From JACCXG01 sp963836735 (GTDB taxonomy: Bacteria; Acidobacteriota; Vicinamibacteria; Vicinamibacterales; 2-12-FULL-66-21): a stretch of 64,000 nucleotides of DNA. Below the pieces are notes generated by a model, which searched no databases, was not told the DNA's origin, and worked only from the letters and a program-made list of their open reading frames with translations. Of this stretch, positions 20,099-28,805 are shown piece by piece. How positions within the stretch are numbered: the first letter of the stretch is position 1; each line of letters starts with the position of its first letter. The stretch spans positions 62,001 through 126,000 of the forward strand of contig CAWIKP010000033.1 in NCBI GenBank assembly GCA_963836735.1, read 5' to 3'. Both the position numbers and the translations under genes were made by a program.

Positions 20099-22792
20099 CT
20101 ACTTCATCCCCTCGACCGGACTCACCCGCGTCGCGCGCAGCGCGGGTGCAAGGCAGGCTGCGGCCGCAGCCAGCACCAGCACGCCCGCCGCCGTCGCCAA
20201 CGCCAGCACGTCGGTTGGCCGGGTTTCGAACAGCACCTCGCGCAGCAGGCCGCGTGCGAGCTGGGCGACGGCGAGGCCGAGCACCACTCCTAATCCGGCG
20301 AGCATCAGGCCCTGCAGCGTGACGAGGCGGGCGAGAGCGCCCGGCTGCGCGCCGAGGGCGAGGCGAATCGCCAGCTCGCGGCGCCGCTCGCTGACGGTCC
20401 ACGCGAGCAGTCCGTAGACGCCTATTGCGGCGAGCACGGCGGTCAAGACCGCAAACGTGACCAGCACGCCCGTCAGCAATCGCGGCCCGGCCGTCGCGGC
20501 CACGAATCGCTCATCCATGGTTCGCACGTTGCCGAGCGGCAGCGACCCGTCCAGGCCGCGCACCGCGGTGCGGAGACCGGCCACCACGGTCGCGGTGTCG
20601 GTCCCACGGCCGACCAGTGTCATTGCCCTGAACGGAAACTGCCGCTGCGTGTGATAGATGACCGGCTCGCTGCGCCGGCCTATCGGCGCCTGCTGGATGT
20701 CGGCCACGACGCCGACGATCCGGAACGGCACCAGGCCGGGGAGGTTCTTGCCGAGCGGTCCAATCTGCTGAGCGGTCGTGACGATCTGCTTCCCGATGGC
20801 GTCCTCGCCGGGGAACGTCCGCCGCACGAAGCTCTGGTTCACGACGATGACGGGCTCGCCGGTCATCGAGTCGGCGTCCTGGAAGAAGCGGCCCTGCGTC
20901 AATCGCGCACGGACGGTCTCGAAGTATCCGGTGCTCACGCTGACGTGCTGCGCGATCATCGCTTCGCCGGCGCGGGGCGCGGGACGTCCCTCGATGCGGT
21001 AGGGCTGACGCCATCCGGCTTCGAGCGCCATCATCGTCGACGCCCCGACGCTGTCGATCCCGGGTTGGCGGCGGGCCGATTCGAGCAGCGCCGTGTAGAA
21101 CCGCTCGACCTTGATCCAGTCCTGGTAGGCCGCTCCCGACAGCTGGATCGTGGTCGTGACGACGTTGTCCGAGACGATCCCCGTCGGCGCGCGCATCATT
21201 CGAACGACGCTCCGCACCAGCAGCGCCGACGCCGCCAGCACTGCGCAGGCGAGCGCGACCTCGGCCACGACCAGCGCCCGGCTGATGCGCCGGCCCCGGA
21301 TGCCGGTCGACGACCGGGTGCCATCCTTCAGCGATTCGGCTGCCGGCGCACCCGTCGAGACCAGCGCCGGCACGAGGCCGAAGAGCAGCGTCGTGAGGCC
21401 GACCACGGCGAGGGAAAACGCCAGCAGCGGGACGTCGATGGTGACCTGCTCGAGCCGCGGCACCCGTGCCGGGAGTGCCGCCACGGCGGTTTTCAGCAGC
21501 GCAGCCGCCGCGAGGGCGCCCGCCGCGGTTCCGGCGGTTGCGAGCAGCAGGCTCTCGACGAGCATCTGCCGGACCAGGCGAAGCCTCGATGCGCCGAGCG
21601 CGGCGCGTATCGCGATCTCGCGCGCCCGGGCAGTCGCGCGCGCCAGCAGCAGGCTGGCGACGTTGAGACACGCCGTAACCAGCACCAGTGCGACGGCGCA
21701 GAGCAGCACATACAGCGCGGGACGGTAGTACCCGAGCATGTCGTCGAGCAGTGGAATCGGCGTCGCCAGCCAGCCGCGATTGGTCGAGACGTTTTCCTGG
21801 CCGAGCCGCACGCTGATCGCGGAGAGCTCGCGAAACGCCTGAGCCTCGTCGACGCCGGGTTGAAGGCGCGCAATCGCCTCCATGAAGTGAGCGCCGCGGC
21901 TGTGTTTCGTCAGATCCCACTGCAGCCGCAGCCAGATGTCCACATCGTCCGGGAAGTTGAATGCCGGCGGCATCACGCCGACGATGGTGTACTGGCCGCC
22001 GTTGACGTTGAGCGGCCGGCCCACGATCGATCGGTCGGCGTTGTACTGCTGGCGCCACAGGCGGTCGCTGATCACCGCGATCAGATCGCCGGAGTAGAAA
22101 GGACCGTCCGCCGGGAAGCCCGGCCCGAGCGCGGCGGCAACGCCCAGCAGCTGGAACAGGTTGGCGCTGGTCTCGATCGTGCTGACGCGGATCGGTTCGG
22201 TACCGGGCTCCGCCAGATTGATCTCCGGCCGCCACCAGGCGGCGGCGTCGACCAGCGCCGCGCCGGCGGCGCGATAGTCCATGAAGTTGACCGGCGAGAG
22301 CCGCTCTCGGGGCAGCGCCTTCTCCGCGTTGCTCTCCCAGATCGAGACGAGCTCCTCCGGTTTGTGGAAGGGCAGCGGTCGAAGGAGCACAGTATTGACG
22401 ATGCTGAAGATCGCGGTTGCGGCGCCGGCCCCGAGCCCCAGCGTGATGATGGCGATCGCCGCGAACGACGGGGCGCGGCGCCACTGCCGCCACGCCCAGC
22501 GCACATCGCCGGCCAGACCGGTCAGGCCGGCGCCCGCTGGAGGATCGTTGACCGGCCGCGACTCGGGAAGACGGGTGCGGAGGACAGGCACCTGGCGGAG
22601 CGACGACTCGGTCAGCGCGGCCGACGCGGCGTTCTGGGCCTCCGCTTCGCTGCGGCCCCTACGGATGGCGTCGAGATAGATGTCCTCGAGATGCGCTGCG
22701 AGCTCTTCGACGGTGTGCGCCGGAAGATCCGCGGCGCCGGTCGCCCGGGCGTGCCTGAGGACGTCGGCCTTCCAGTCTCGCTTGACTGCCAT
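20099..22792 (-). CDS. ADOP-family permease, PadR-linked, intact
   Basis: An intact 897-residue ADOP. The prefix domain reads ADLPAHTVEELAAHLEDIYL and SEAEAQNAASAALTESSLRQ; the first membrane helix is AIAIITLGLGAGAATAIFSI. Both FtsX modules are present, with signatures REIAIRAALGASR and RELAIRLALGAQP, and it ends VSPVEGMK. ADOPs lack a fused or adjacent ATPase, and none is seen here. It lies 51 bases downstream of a padR gene on the same strand. It is one of five ADOP genes in 64 kb, plus a fragment, and the only one without a frameshift. Confidence 0.93.
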   Translation of the reverse strand: MAVKRDWKADVLRHARATGAADLPAHTVEELAAHLEDIYLDAIRRGRSEAEAQNAASAALTESSLRQVPVLRTRLPESRPVNDPPAGAGLTGLAGDVRWAWRQWRRAPSFAAIAIITLGLGAGAATAIFSIVNTVLLRPLPFHKPEELVSIWESNAEKALPRERLSPVNFMDYRAAGAALVDAAAWWRPEINLAEPGTEPIRVSTIETSANLFQLLGVAAALGPGFPADGPFYSGDLIAVISDRLWRQQYNADRSIVGRPLNVNGGQYTIVGVMPPAFNFPDDVDIWLRLQWDLTKHSRGAHFMEAIARLQPGVDEAQAFRELSAISVRLGQENVSTNRGWLATPIPLLDDMLGYYRPALYVLLCAVALVLVTACLNVASLLLARATARAREIAIRAALGASRLRLVRQMLVESLLLATAGTAAGALAAAALLKTAVAALPARVPRLEQVTIDVPLLAFSLAVVGLTTLLFGLVPALVSTGAPAAESLKDGTRSSTGIRGRRISRALVVAEVALACAVLAASALLVRSVVRMMRAPTGIVSDNVVTTTIQLSGAAYQDWIKVERFYTALLESARRQPGIDSVGASTMMALEAGWRQPYRIEGRPAPRAGEAMIAQHVSVSTGYFETVRARLTQGRFFQDADSMTGEPVIVVNQSFVRRTFPGEDAIGKQIVTTAQQIGPLGKNLPGLVPFRIVGVVADIQQAPIGRRSEPVIYHTQRQFPFRAMTLVGRGTDTATVVAGLRTAVRGLDGSLPLGNVRTMDERFVAATAGPRLLTGVLVTFAVLTAVLAAIGVYGLLAWTVSERRRELAIRLALGAQPGALARLVTLQGLMLAGLGVVLGLAVAQLARGLLREVLFETRPTDVLALATAAGVLVLAAAAACLAPALRATRVSPVEGMK

Positions 22793-22843
22793 GATGTGCC
22801 TTTCGAGTGATGACTGGTGGTGGCGGACACCCCCTCCGCCTTG

Positions 22844-23188
22844 TCACGCGAAGCGGACGCCGGCCACCTGTCGCAGCGCCTCGACGAACCGCCGCCAGTC
22901 CGCGCGCTGCTCGGCCAGCACTTTCCGTCCCGATTCGGTGATGCGGTAGTAGCAGCGCCGGCGCTGGCCGGCCTTTTCGACCCATCGCCCCTTGATCCAC
23001 CCGCGCTCTTCCATGCGGTAGAGCGTGGAGTAGAGCGACGCGAGCGTGAAATGGAGGTCGCCCTCCGACCGTTGCTCGATCAACTTCGCAATCTCGTATC
23101 CGTGATGCCCCTCGTCCTCGACCACGGCAAGGATGAGGACCTCGGCGCTGCCCTTCTTGGCTTCGTCTATGGCCCGGCGTTTCGACAT
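22844..23188 (-). CDS. PadR family transcriptional regulator
   Basis: A 114-residue PadR repressor. The DNA-binding domain reads KKGSAEVLILAVVEDEGHHG then YEIAKLIEQRS, followed by the wing LHFTLASLYSTLYRMEERGW. It differs in sequence from the other two PadR proteins here (SAEVLILA and HGYEI rather than LLQGTLDMLILK), so it is a separate subgroup. It sits 51 bases ahead of the intact ADOP gene and very probably regulates it. No ribosome site precedes the ATG, suggesting a leaderless message. Confidence 0.9.
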   Translation of the reverse strand: MSKRRAIDEAKKGSAEVLILAVVEDEGHHGYEIAKLIEQRSEGDLHFTLASLYSTLYRMEERGWIKGRWVEKAGQRRRCYYRITESGRKVLAEQRADWRRFVEALRQVAGVRFA

Positions 23189-23197
23189 GGTGGAAGC

Positions 23198-23219
23198 CTA
23201 TATGAAGGACAGCTATATG
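23198..23219 (-). promoter_or_regulatory. CTATATG direct repeat upstream of padR, promoter/operator candidate
   Basis: Two copies of CTATATG (23198-23204 and 23213-23219; CATATAG on the gene's strand) begin 15 bases apart, immediately upstream of the padR ATG at 23188. The nearer copy lies where a -10 element would be for a leaderless start. Function is inferred from position and repetition only. Confidence 0.4.
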
Positions 23220-23230
23220 TCATGAGATTA

Positions 23231-23433
23231 GTGACAAATCCCATGCTCCAAATCTCCAAGCTCCAAGCTCCAAATCCCAAGCTCCAAACCCAACGCGTCC
23301 ACGAAACCGGGGCAGGTCCAGTGGCTCCCAATTTCCAACCCCGATAGCGGCGGTTGCCGTGGGATTCACTTGGTTTGGGATTTGGCGCTTGGGAGTGCCT
23401 TGGGATTTGGGATTTGGAGCTTGGGATTTGACA
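23231..23433. repeat. Inverted heptamer-array element, AAATCCC/AAGCTCC class
   Basis: The left arm is a run of 7-base units such as AAGCTCC and AAATCCC from 23235 to about 23294. The right arm is the reverse complement (GGGATTT, GGAGCTT units) from about 23365 to 23430. The ends GTGACAAATCCCA (23231-23243) and TGGGATTTGACAC (from about 23421) match as reverse complements with one mismatch. It fills the gap between the padR promoter and the stop codon of the oxidase gene, which it directly abuts. Confidence 0.85.
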
Positions 23434-24579
23434 CTATTCGATGAATTCCCGCCCAAGTCGTTGAACTGAGGAGCACCCGAGGAGTCTCATCGTCCGGATC
23501 ATGTCGGTGCGGAGAATGTCGATCGCGCGGGCGACGCCGGCGTGACCGCCGGCGGCGAGGCCGTAGGCGTAGGGGCGGCCGATCAGGACCGCCCGGGCTC
23601 CCAGGCACAGCGCCTTCACGATGTCGCTGCCCCGGCGGATGCCGCCGTCCATCAGCACTTCGATGCTGCCGTTCACCGCGGCCAGGACAGGCGGGAGCAT
23701 CCGCAGGGAGGCGGGGACGCCGTCGAGCTGACGGCCGCCGTGGTTCGAGACGATGATCGCGTCCGCGCCGACATCCACCGCCCGCCGCGCGTCGTCGGCG
23801 CGATGCACGCCCTTGATCAGGATCGGGCCCCGCCACGCGTCCCGGATCCAGCCGAAGTCGTCCCATGTGACATCCGCCTTGGCCAGCGACCCGCCCACGT
23901 CGGCGTAGGCCATCGGTCCGGTATCGGGCAGGACCACGTTCGGGAACTTCATCATGCCGCCGTCACGGAGGAAGCCGGCAAGCCAGGCCGGGCGGGCCAG
24001 GAACTGGCCGATGAACGGGAGCATGGACCCGAACTTCCTGGTCACGAGCTCCCGGGAGCCGTTGCGGAAGTCCCGCTCGCGCAGGCCGGCGACGGCGGTA
24101 TCGATCGTGACCACCAGCGCGGCGTAGCCGGCATTCTGAGCCCGCTGCATCATGGATTTCGAAATATCCCGGTCGCCGACGAGATAGAGCTGCAGCAGGC
24201 ACGGGCCGGTCGACGCCGACTTCACGTCCTCCAGCCGGCAGCCCGAGAAGGTGGACAGGATGTAGCCGATGCCGGCCGCGCCGGCGGCTGTCGCGGCCAC
24301 TTCCTCTCCGCGCGGGTAGAACATCCGGCTGCTGCCGACCGGCGCGAGCATGAACGGCATCGAGAGGGGGATCCCGACGACCGTCGTCGCCAGATCGCAC
24401 TCCGGTGTCCTGACCGCACACTTCGGCTGGAAGGTGATCGACTCGAAGGCGCGTATGTTCTCGCGCATGGTGATTTCGCCATCGGCGCCGCCGTCGATGT
24501 AGTCGAAGACGACGCGCGGGAGCCGCCGGCGCGCCGCAAGCCGCAGGTCCTCGATGTTGATGATCCGGTCCGGTCGCAT
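23434..24579 (-). CDS. FMN-dependent alpha-hydroxy-acid oxidase/dehydrogenase (LldD-like)
   Basis: A 381-residue TIM-barrel flavoenzyme that oxidises an L-2-hydroxy acid to a 2-keto acid. The active-site signature SNHGGRQLDG (278-287) contains the catalytic His280 and substrate-binding Arg283. Lys256 (ILIKGV) and Tyr27 (FDYIDGGADGE) match the other FMN and substrate contacts. Substrate may be lactate, glycolate or a sugar-derived hydroxy acid. It is divergent from the GH67 gene 18 bases away, so the two probably share a promoter region. It has no close co-directional partner; its stop touches a heptamer element. Confidence 0.92.
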   Translation of the reverse strand: MRPDRIINIEDLRLAARRRLPRVVFDYIDGGADGEITMRENIRAFESITFQPKCAVRTPECDLATTVVGIPLSMPFMLAPVGSSRMFYPRGEEVAATAAGAAGIGYILSTFSGCRLEDVKSASTGPCLLQLYLVGDRDISKSMMQRAQNAGYAALVVTIDTAVAGLRERDFRNGSRELVTRKFGSMLPFIGQFLARPAWLAGFLRDGGMMKFPNVVLPDTGPMAYADVGGSLAKADVTWDDFGWIRDAWRGPILIKGVHRADDARRAVDVGADAIIVSNHGGRQLDGVPASLRMLPPVLAAVNGSIEVLMDGGIRRGSDIVKALCLGARAVLIGRPYAYGLAAGGHAGVARAIDILRTDMIRTMRLLGCSSVQRLGREFIE

Positions 24580-24597
24580 GTGGGACGGGATTCTCTC

Positions 24598-27150
24598 ATG
24601 GCGAAGAAAAGATTAGAGTTGGTGACCGTGCGCATTCTCCTTACGCTGGCCCTGCTGTCGCTGATTCCCGCCACCGCCGCGGCCGAAGACGGTCACGCCG
24701 CGTGGCTGCGCTATGCGCCCCTCGAGCCCGCGGTTCGCGCGCGGGCGGCATCGCTCGTGCCGGATCGAATCGTCACCCGTGGAGACTCGCCGCAGATCCT
24801 GCGCGCCCGCGACGAGCTGATCCGCGGCATTCGCGGCATGGTCGGCCGGGAGGTCCGTCCGGAGATGCTTGTCGGTGGGCCTCGGACGATGGTGATTGGC
24901 ACGGTCACGCAACTCGCGCAGGTTCGTCCGTCCGCGATCGCCGGGGCCCTCGATCGAGACGGTTATGCGATCGAAACGGTGCGTGACGGCGGAGCGGTTG
25001 CCGGAACGGTGATCGCCGGCGAGAGCGATCGCGCGGTGCTCTACGGTGTCTTTGCATATCTTCGAAGAGTTGCGCTTGGCCAGCTCTCCGCCGACCTTCG
25101 GGAGCGCAGTGCGCCGGCCGCTCCCGTGCGCTGGCTGAATCACTGGGAGAACGTGGACGGCACGATCGAGCGCGGCTACGGCGGCCGCTCGATCTTCTGG
25201 GAAGGCGGCAGGCTGCGCGACGATCTGAGCCTGGTGAACGACTACGGCCGGCTGCTGGCATCGCTCGGCATCAACGGGCTGTCGATCAACAACGTCAACG
25301 CCAATCCGGCATTTCTGACACTCGAGTTCCTTCCGCAAATCGCGCAGGTGGCCGACGTCCTCCGCCCCTGGGGTGTGCAGGTGGTGCTCTCCGTGGATTT
25401 TGCCAGCCCGGAGAAGGTCGGCAAGCTCGGGACCTACGATCCGCTCGATCCGCGGGTCGGGGAATGGTGGAAGAACACCATCGACAACATCTACTCGCGC
25501 GTGCCCGATCTGGCGGGCATCGTGCTCAAGGCGGATTCCGAAGGCAGAGTCGGACCCTCGGCGTACAAGCGCACGCACGCGGATGCGGCCAACGTGATCG
25601 CGCGAGCGCTCAAGCCGCACGGCGGAGTGTTCTGCTACCGCGGCTTCGTCTACGACCACCGGATGGACTGGCGCAACCTGAAGAACGATCGCGCGCGCGC
25701 CGCCTACGACAATTTCAAGAGCCTCGACGGGCAGTTCGACGACAACGTCATCATCCAGATCAAGCACGGGCCGATCGATTTTCAGGTCCGGGAGCCGACC
25801 TCGCCGCTGTTTGGTGCGCTCGAAAAGACCAACGAGGCGATCGAGCTGCAGATCACCCAGGAATATTTCGGACAGGGCCGCCACACGGTGTTTCTCGTGC
25901 CGATGTGGAAGGAGACCCTCGACTTCGACATGCAGGTCAAGGGAGCCGGCACGACGGTCAAGCAGATCGTGTCGGGCAAGACGTGGGGCAATCCGACGGG
26001 CGGGTTCATCGGCGTGTCGAATGCCGGGCGCGATCCGAACTGGTTCGGCAACCACATGTCTCAGGCAAACCTCTACGGCTTCGGACGCCTGGCCTGGAAC
26101 CCGGATCTGACCTCGAAAGAGATCATCGACGAGTGGACGCGGCTCACCTTCGGGTCGGATCCGAAGGTCGTCGAGACGATCGACGGGATCCAGCTGCAGT
26201 CCTGGCGGGTCTTCGAGAACTACACCGGCCCCCTCGGCCTCCAGACCCTCACCGACATCGTCGGCAACCATTTCGGCGTTTCGGTCGAGGCTTCCGAGCG
26301 CAACGGCTGGGGCCAGTGGCACCGCGCCGACGAGAAAGGCGTCGGCATGGATCGCACCGTGGCGACCGGGACGGGATACATCGGTCAGTATTCGCCGGCC
26401 ATCGCGAAGATCTACGAATCAGTCGAGACGACGCCGGACGATCTGATCTTGTTCCTTCACCACCTGCCCTACGACCACAAGCTGCGCTCGGGCAAGACCG
26501 TAATCCAGTTCATCTACGACTCGCACCATGAAGGGGCCGACGCTGTCGCCGGCTGGGTGCGGGACTGGAAGGCGCTCGACGGACGCGTTGACGCCGATCG
26601 GCATGCCGCGATCCTGAAGCAGCTGGAATACCAAGCCGGCGCCTCGATCCTGTGGCGCGATGCGGTCGCGCGATGGTTCCATCGCACGTCGGGAATCGCT
26701 GATGCCGCAGGACGGGTCGGCAATTATCCCGACCGTCTCGAGGCCGAGAAAGCGTCGCTCGAAGGCTACGTGCCCGCGGCCGTCACGCCGTGGGAAGCAG
26801 GGTCAGGCGACGGTGCGGTCGAGTGCAAAGCCCAGAAGTGCACCGCCACGTTCACCCACACCGGGGCTGCCGGCCGTTACGACGTGATCGTGCAGTACTT
26901 CGACGTGAACAGCGGCGCGGCACGCTACCAGGTCCGCGTCGCCGGCGCGGCGGGGGCCACCGGCAAACCCGTGCAGGCCGGGTGGACCGCCAACGATCGG
27001 TTCCCGACCCGCCGGCTCGACGGCGGATCGTCGACCCGGTTCATCCTGCCGAACGTGGCGCTGAAGCCGGGAGATCGGATCGTCGTCGACGGGATACCTG
27101 ACGGGGCGGAGACGGCGGCTATTGATTATGTTGAGGTCTTGAAGAGGTGA
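24598..27150 (+). CDS. GH67 alpha-glucuronidase, exported
   Basis: About 850 residues. Family GH67 enzymes remove 4-O-methyl-glucuronic acid from the non-reducing end of xylan fragments. Segments KADSEGRVGP, NGVFCYRG-like and KHGPIDFQVREP are diagnostic. The catalytic acid is E315, and the water-activating pair is D394 and E422, spaced 28 apart as in characterised enzymes; all three sit about 30 residues later than in signal-less relatives, matching an N-terminal signal peptide (ILLTLALLSLIPATAAAED). The C-terminal region near residue 750 resembles an added carbohydrate-binding-type domain. The frame is open far upstream, antisense to the oxidase; ATG 24598 is chosen because the signal peptide follows, with GTG 24622 or 24628 as alternatives. 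Confidence 0.92.
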   Translation: MAKKRLELVTVRILLTLALLSLIPATAAAEDGHAAWLRYAPLEPAVRARAASLVPDRIVTRGDSPQILRARDELIRGIRGMVGREVRPEMLVGGPRTMVIGTVTQLAQVRPSAIAGALDRDGYAIETVRDGGAVAGTVIAGESDRAVLYGVFAYLRRVALGQLSADLRERSAPAAPVRWLNHWENVDGTIERGYGGRSIFWEGGRLRDDLSLVNDYGRLLASLGINGLSINNVNANPAFLTLEFLPQIAQVADVLRPWGVQVVLSVDFASPEKVGKLGTYDPLDPRVGEWWKNTIDNIYSRVPDLAGIVLKADSEGRVGPSAYKRTHADAANVIARALKPHGGVFCYRGFVYDHRMDWRNLKNDRARAAYDNFKSLDGQFDDNVIIQIKHGPIDFQVREPTSPLFGALEKTNEAIELQITQEYFGQGRHTVFLVPMWKETLDFDMQVKGAGTTVKQIVSGKTWGNPTGGFIGVSNAGRDPNWFGNHMSQANLYGFGRLAWNPDLTSKEIIDEWTRLTFGSDPKVVETIDGIQLQSWRVFENYTGPLGLQTLTDIVGNHFGVSVEASERNGWGQWHRADEKGVGMDRTVATGTGYIGQYSPAIAKIYESVETTPDDLILFLHHLPYDHKLRSGKTVIQFIYDSHHEGADAVAGWVRDWKALDGRVDADRHAAILKQLEYQAGASILWRDAVARWFHRTSGIADAAGRVGNYPDRLEAEKASLEGYVPAAVTPWEAGSGDGAVECKAQKCTATFTHTGAAGRYDVIVQYFDVNSGAARYQVRVAGAAGATGKPVQAGWTANDRFPTRRLDGGSSTRFILPNVALKPGDRIVVDGIPDGAETAAIDYVEVLKR

Positions 27151-27155
27151 ACTCT

Positions 27156-27275
27156 CGTCAAATCCCAAGCTCCAAATCCCAAGCTCCCAAATCCCAAATC
27201 CCAAGGCACTCCCAACCACCAACTCCCAACGGGCGAGTGCGTTGGGATTTGGAGCTTGGAGCTTGGGATTTGACG
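27156..27275. repeat. Inverted heptamer-array element between convergent genes
   Basis: The outer arms CGTCAAATCCCAAGC (27156-27170) and GCTTGGGATTTGACG (27261-27275) are perfect 15-base reverse complements. Inside are further AAGCTCC, AAATCCC and AACTCCC units on the left and GGATTTG/GAGCTTG units on the right. The element fills the 130-base gap between the alpha-glucuronidase stop (27150) and the transporter stop (27281), so it could act as a bidirectional terminator here. Confidence 0.88.
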
Positions 27276-27280
27276 ACCCG

Positions 27281-28660
27281 TCACCTCAATTGCGCCACCA
27301 CGTAATACGCGGCGAAGCTTCCCATGACGATGGTGGAGATCCAGAGCATGACCGTCGTGCCGGTCGCCGGTTGAATGTCGTCCGGCACGTGCTTGTGGCG
27401 AAGATAAATTGCCGCGATCCCGATCAAGGGCAGCATCGCCGCCTGCGCGAGACCGCCGGCGAGGACCATCTGCACCGGCGACTCGATGAACCAGTAGCAC
27501 ACCGGCGGGATGATCGACAGCACGATCAGGAACACGTTTCGCCATCGCCGCCGCGCGGCAGCATCGTCTTTTTCGTAGACGCCGCCGACCCGCACCGCAT
27601 CGGCGAAGAGCCGTGAGTGGGCCGCCGTGGACGCGAAGATGGTGCCGTAGAGCGTGATGACTGCGCCGGCGTAGAACAGCCAGAGAGCCCAGTCCCCGAG
27701 CGACTGCGTGTAGAGCCGCGACAGCACCTGAATCATGTCGCGCTGCGCCGGGACCAGGCCGCTGCGACTGAGGATGCCGGCGCCGAGCAGGTAGAAGGCC
27801 ACGGTCGCGAGCGTGTAGATGATGAGCGAGCAGGTGATGTCGAGGTGCATGATCCGGAGCCACCCGCGCGCTCTCGCGGCCCACGCCTGCGTGCCGTCGC
27901 GCGGTCCGACGCACCTGGCGTAGCCCTTCTCGACGCACCAGTAGGGATACTGCACCAGCTCGGTGGCCCCGACGCCGGTGATGCCGAACACCGCGATCGC
28001 GGTCGCCAGTCCCGCGGCAGGGAGATGAAAGCTCAGCCCGCCGGCGAGATCGGCCGCGCTGATGGCTCCGGGCCGCGTGAAGAGGACCGCCGCGGCGCAG
28101 ACGGTCAGCAGCGAGAAGAACCCGACCTTGACGAGCGCGAGCTTCTCGATGCGCTTGTATCCGCCGCCGGCGAGGACGGCGATGGTGATCGCCAGGCAGA
28201 CCGCCACCCACACGTTGACCGAGACCGCGGGAACCAGCAGGTTGAGCACCTGTGCGACCCCGCCATACATCCCGCCGACCTGCAGCATCGTCAGCAGCAC
28301 CGTGATCGCCCAGGCCCACACCAGCCAGCTCACCCCGAGCCGCGGTCCGGGCACCCGGTTGAATCCGTCGAGCCCGGTGTGACCGGTCGCAATCGTGTAG
28401 CGCCCGAGCTCCCCTTGGACGACGGGCTTGATCGCGCAGCTCACCAGGATGATCCAGAGCGCGGTGAATCCGACCTGCGCGCCGAGCGTGGTCGTTGCGA
28501 TGAGCTCGCCCGATCCGACGATCGATGCCGCCAGCACCATCCCCGGTCCAATCCGCCGCAATGCGAGCGCGAGCGAGCGCGGCGGGTCTTCGATGGCCGA
28601 CGAGTTCAGGACGTACGGGTCGTCAGCTCTCGGATCATGCAAGGGGGCGGCAGTGGTCAT
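27281..28660 (-). CDS. Divergent Nramp-superfamily transporter
   Basis: A 459-residue protein with about 11 transmembrane helices and the Nramp fold by sequence. The canonical metal motif DPGN in the first helix is replaced by GSGE (49-52, in ASIVGSGELIATTTLGA). The MPH motif of helix 6 is replaced by a GVGATELVQ segment (229-237). The Asp, Asn and Met that bind Mn or Fe in known Nramps are therefore absent, so a different substrate is likely even though automated annotation would say 'divalent metal transporter'. It converges with the GH67 gene and diverges from the dehydrogenase gene. The start ATG 28660 gives a normal N-terminus. Confidence 0.82.
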   Translation of the reverse strand: MTTAAPLHDPRADDPYVLNSSAIEDPPRSLALALRRIGPGMVLAASIVGSGELIATTTLGAQVGFTALWIILVSCAIKPVVQGELGRYTIATGHTGLDGFNRVPGPRLGVSWLVWAWAITVLLTMLQVGGMYGGVAQVLNLLVPAVSVNVWVAVCLAITIAVLAGGGYKRIEKLALVKVGFFSLLTVCAAAVLFTRPGAISAADLAGGLSFHLPAAGLATAIAVFGITGVGATELVQYPYWCVEKGYARCVGPRDGTQAWAARARGWLRIMHLDITCSLIIYTLATVAFYLLGAGILSRSGLVPAQRDMIQVLSRLYTQSLGDWALWLFYAGAVITLYGTIFASTAAHSRLFADAVRVGGVYEKDDAAARRRWRNVFLIVLSIIPPVCYWFIESPVQMVLAGGLAQAAMLPLIGIAAIYLRHKHVPDDIQPATGTTVMLWISTIVMGSFAAYYVVAQLR

Positions 28661-28688
28661 GGAGGCGGGACCATAACATTTTCAGACG

Positions 28689-28783
28689 TCAACTCCCAAC
28701 CTCCAACTCCCAACTCCCAATCCCAAGGCGCGAGGGCTCGAACCGCTCTCCTTGGGAGTTGGGAGTTGGAAGTTGGGAGTTGA
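28689..28783. repeat. Inverted heptamer-array element, AACTCCC class, in a divergent promoter region
   Basis: The left arm is AACTCCC, AACCTCC, AACTCCC, AACTCCC, AATCCCAAGG; the right arm is the reverse complement ending at 28783. The terminal TCAACTCCCAAC (28689-28700) and GTTGGGAGTTGA (28772-28783) are perfect reverse complements. It occupies nearly the whole 145-base gap between the divergent transporter (start 28660) and dehydrogenase (start 28806) genes, so it is not simply a terminator; both promoters must lie within or beside it. Confidence 0.85.
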
Positions 28784-28805
28784 AATCTGTCGTACATTAA
28801 GCCGG

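Noticed and set aside
20511..22810. Long plus- and minus-strand frames across the intact ADOP gene
   Set aside because: They are shadows of a well-supported permease with conserved FtsX domains.
23542..24597. A 350-codon upstream extension of the alpha-glucuronidase frame
   Set aside because: It is antisense to the FMN oxidase; a signal peptide starts at 24598, fixing the real N-terminus.
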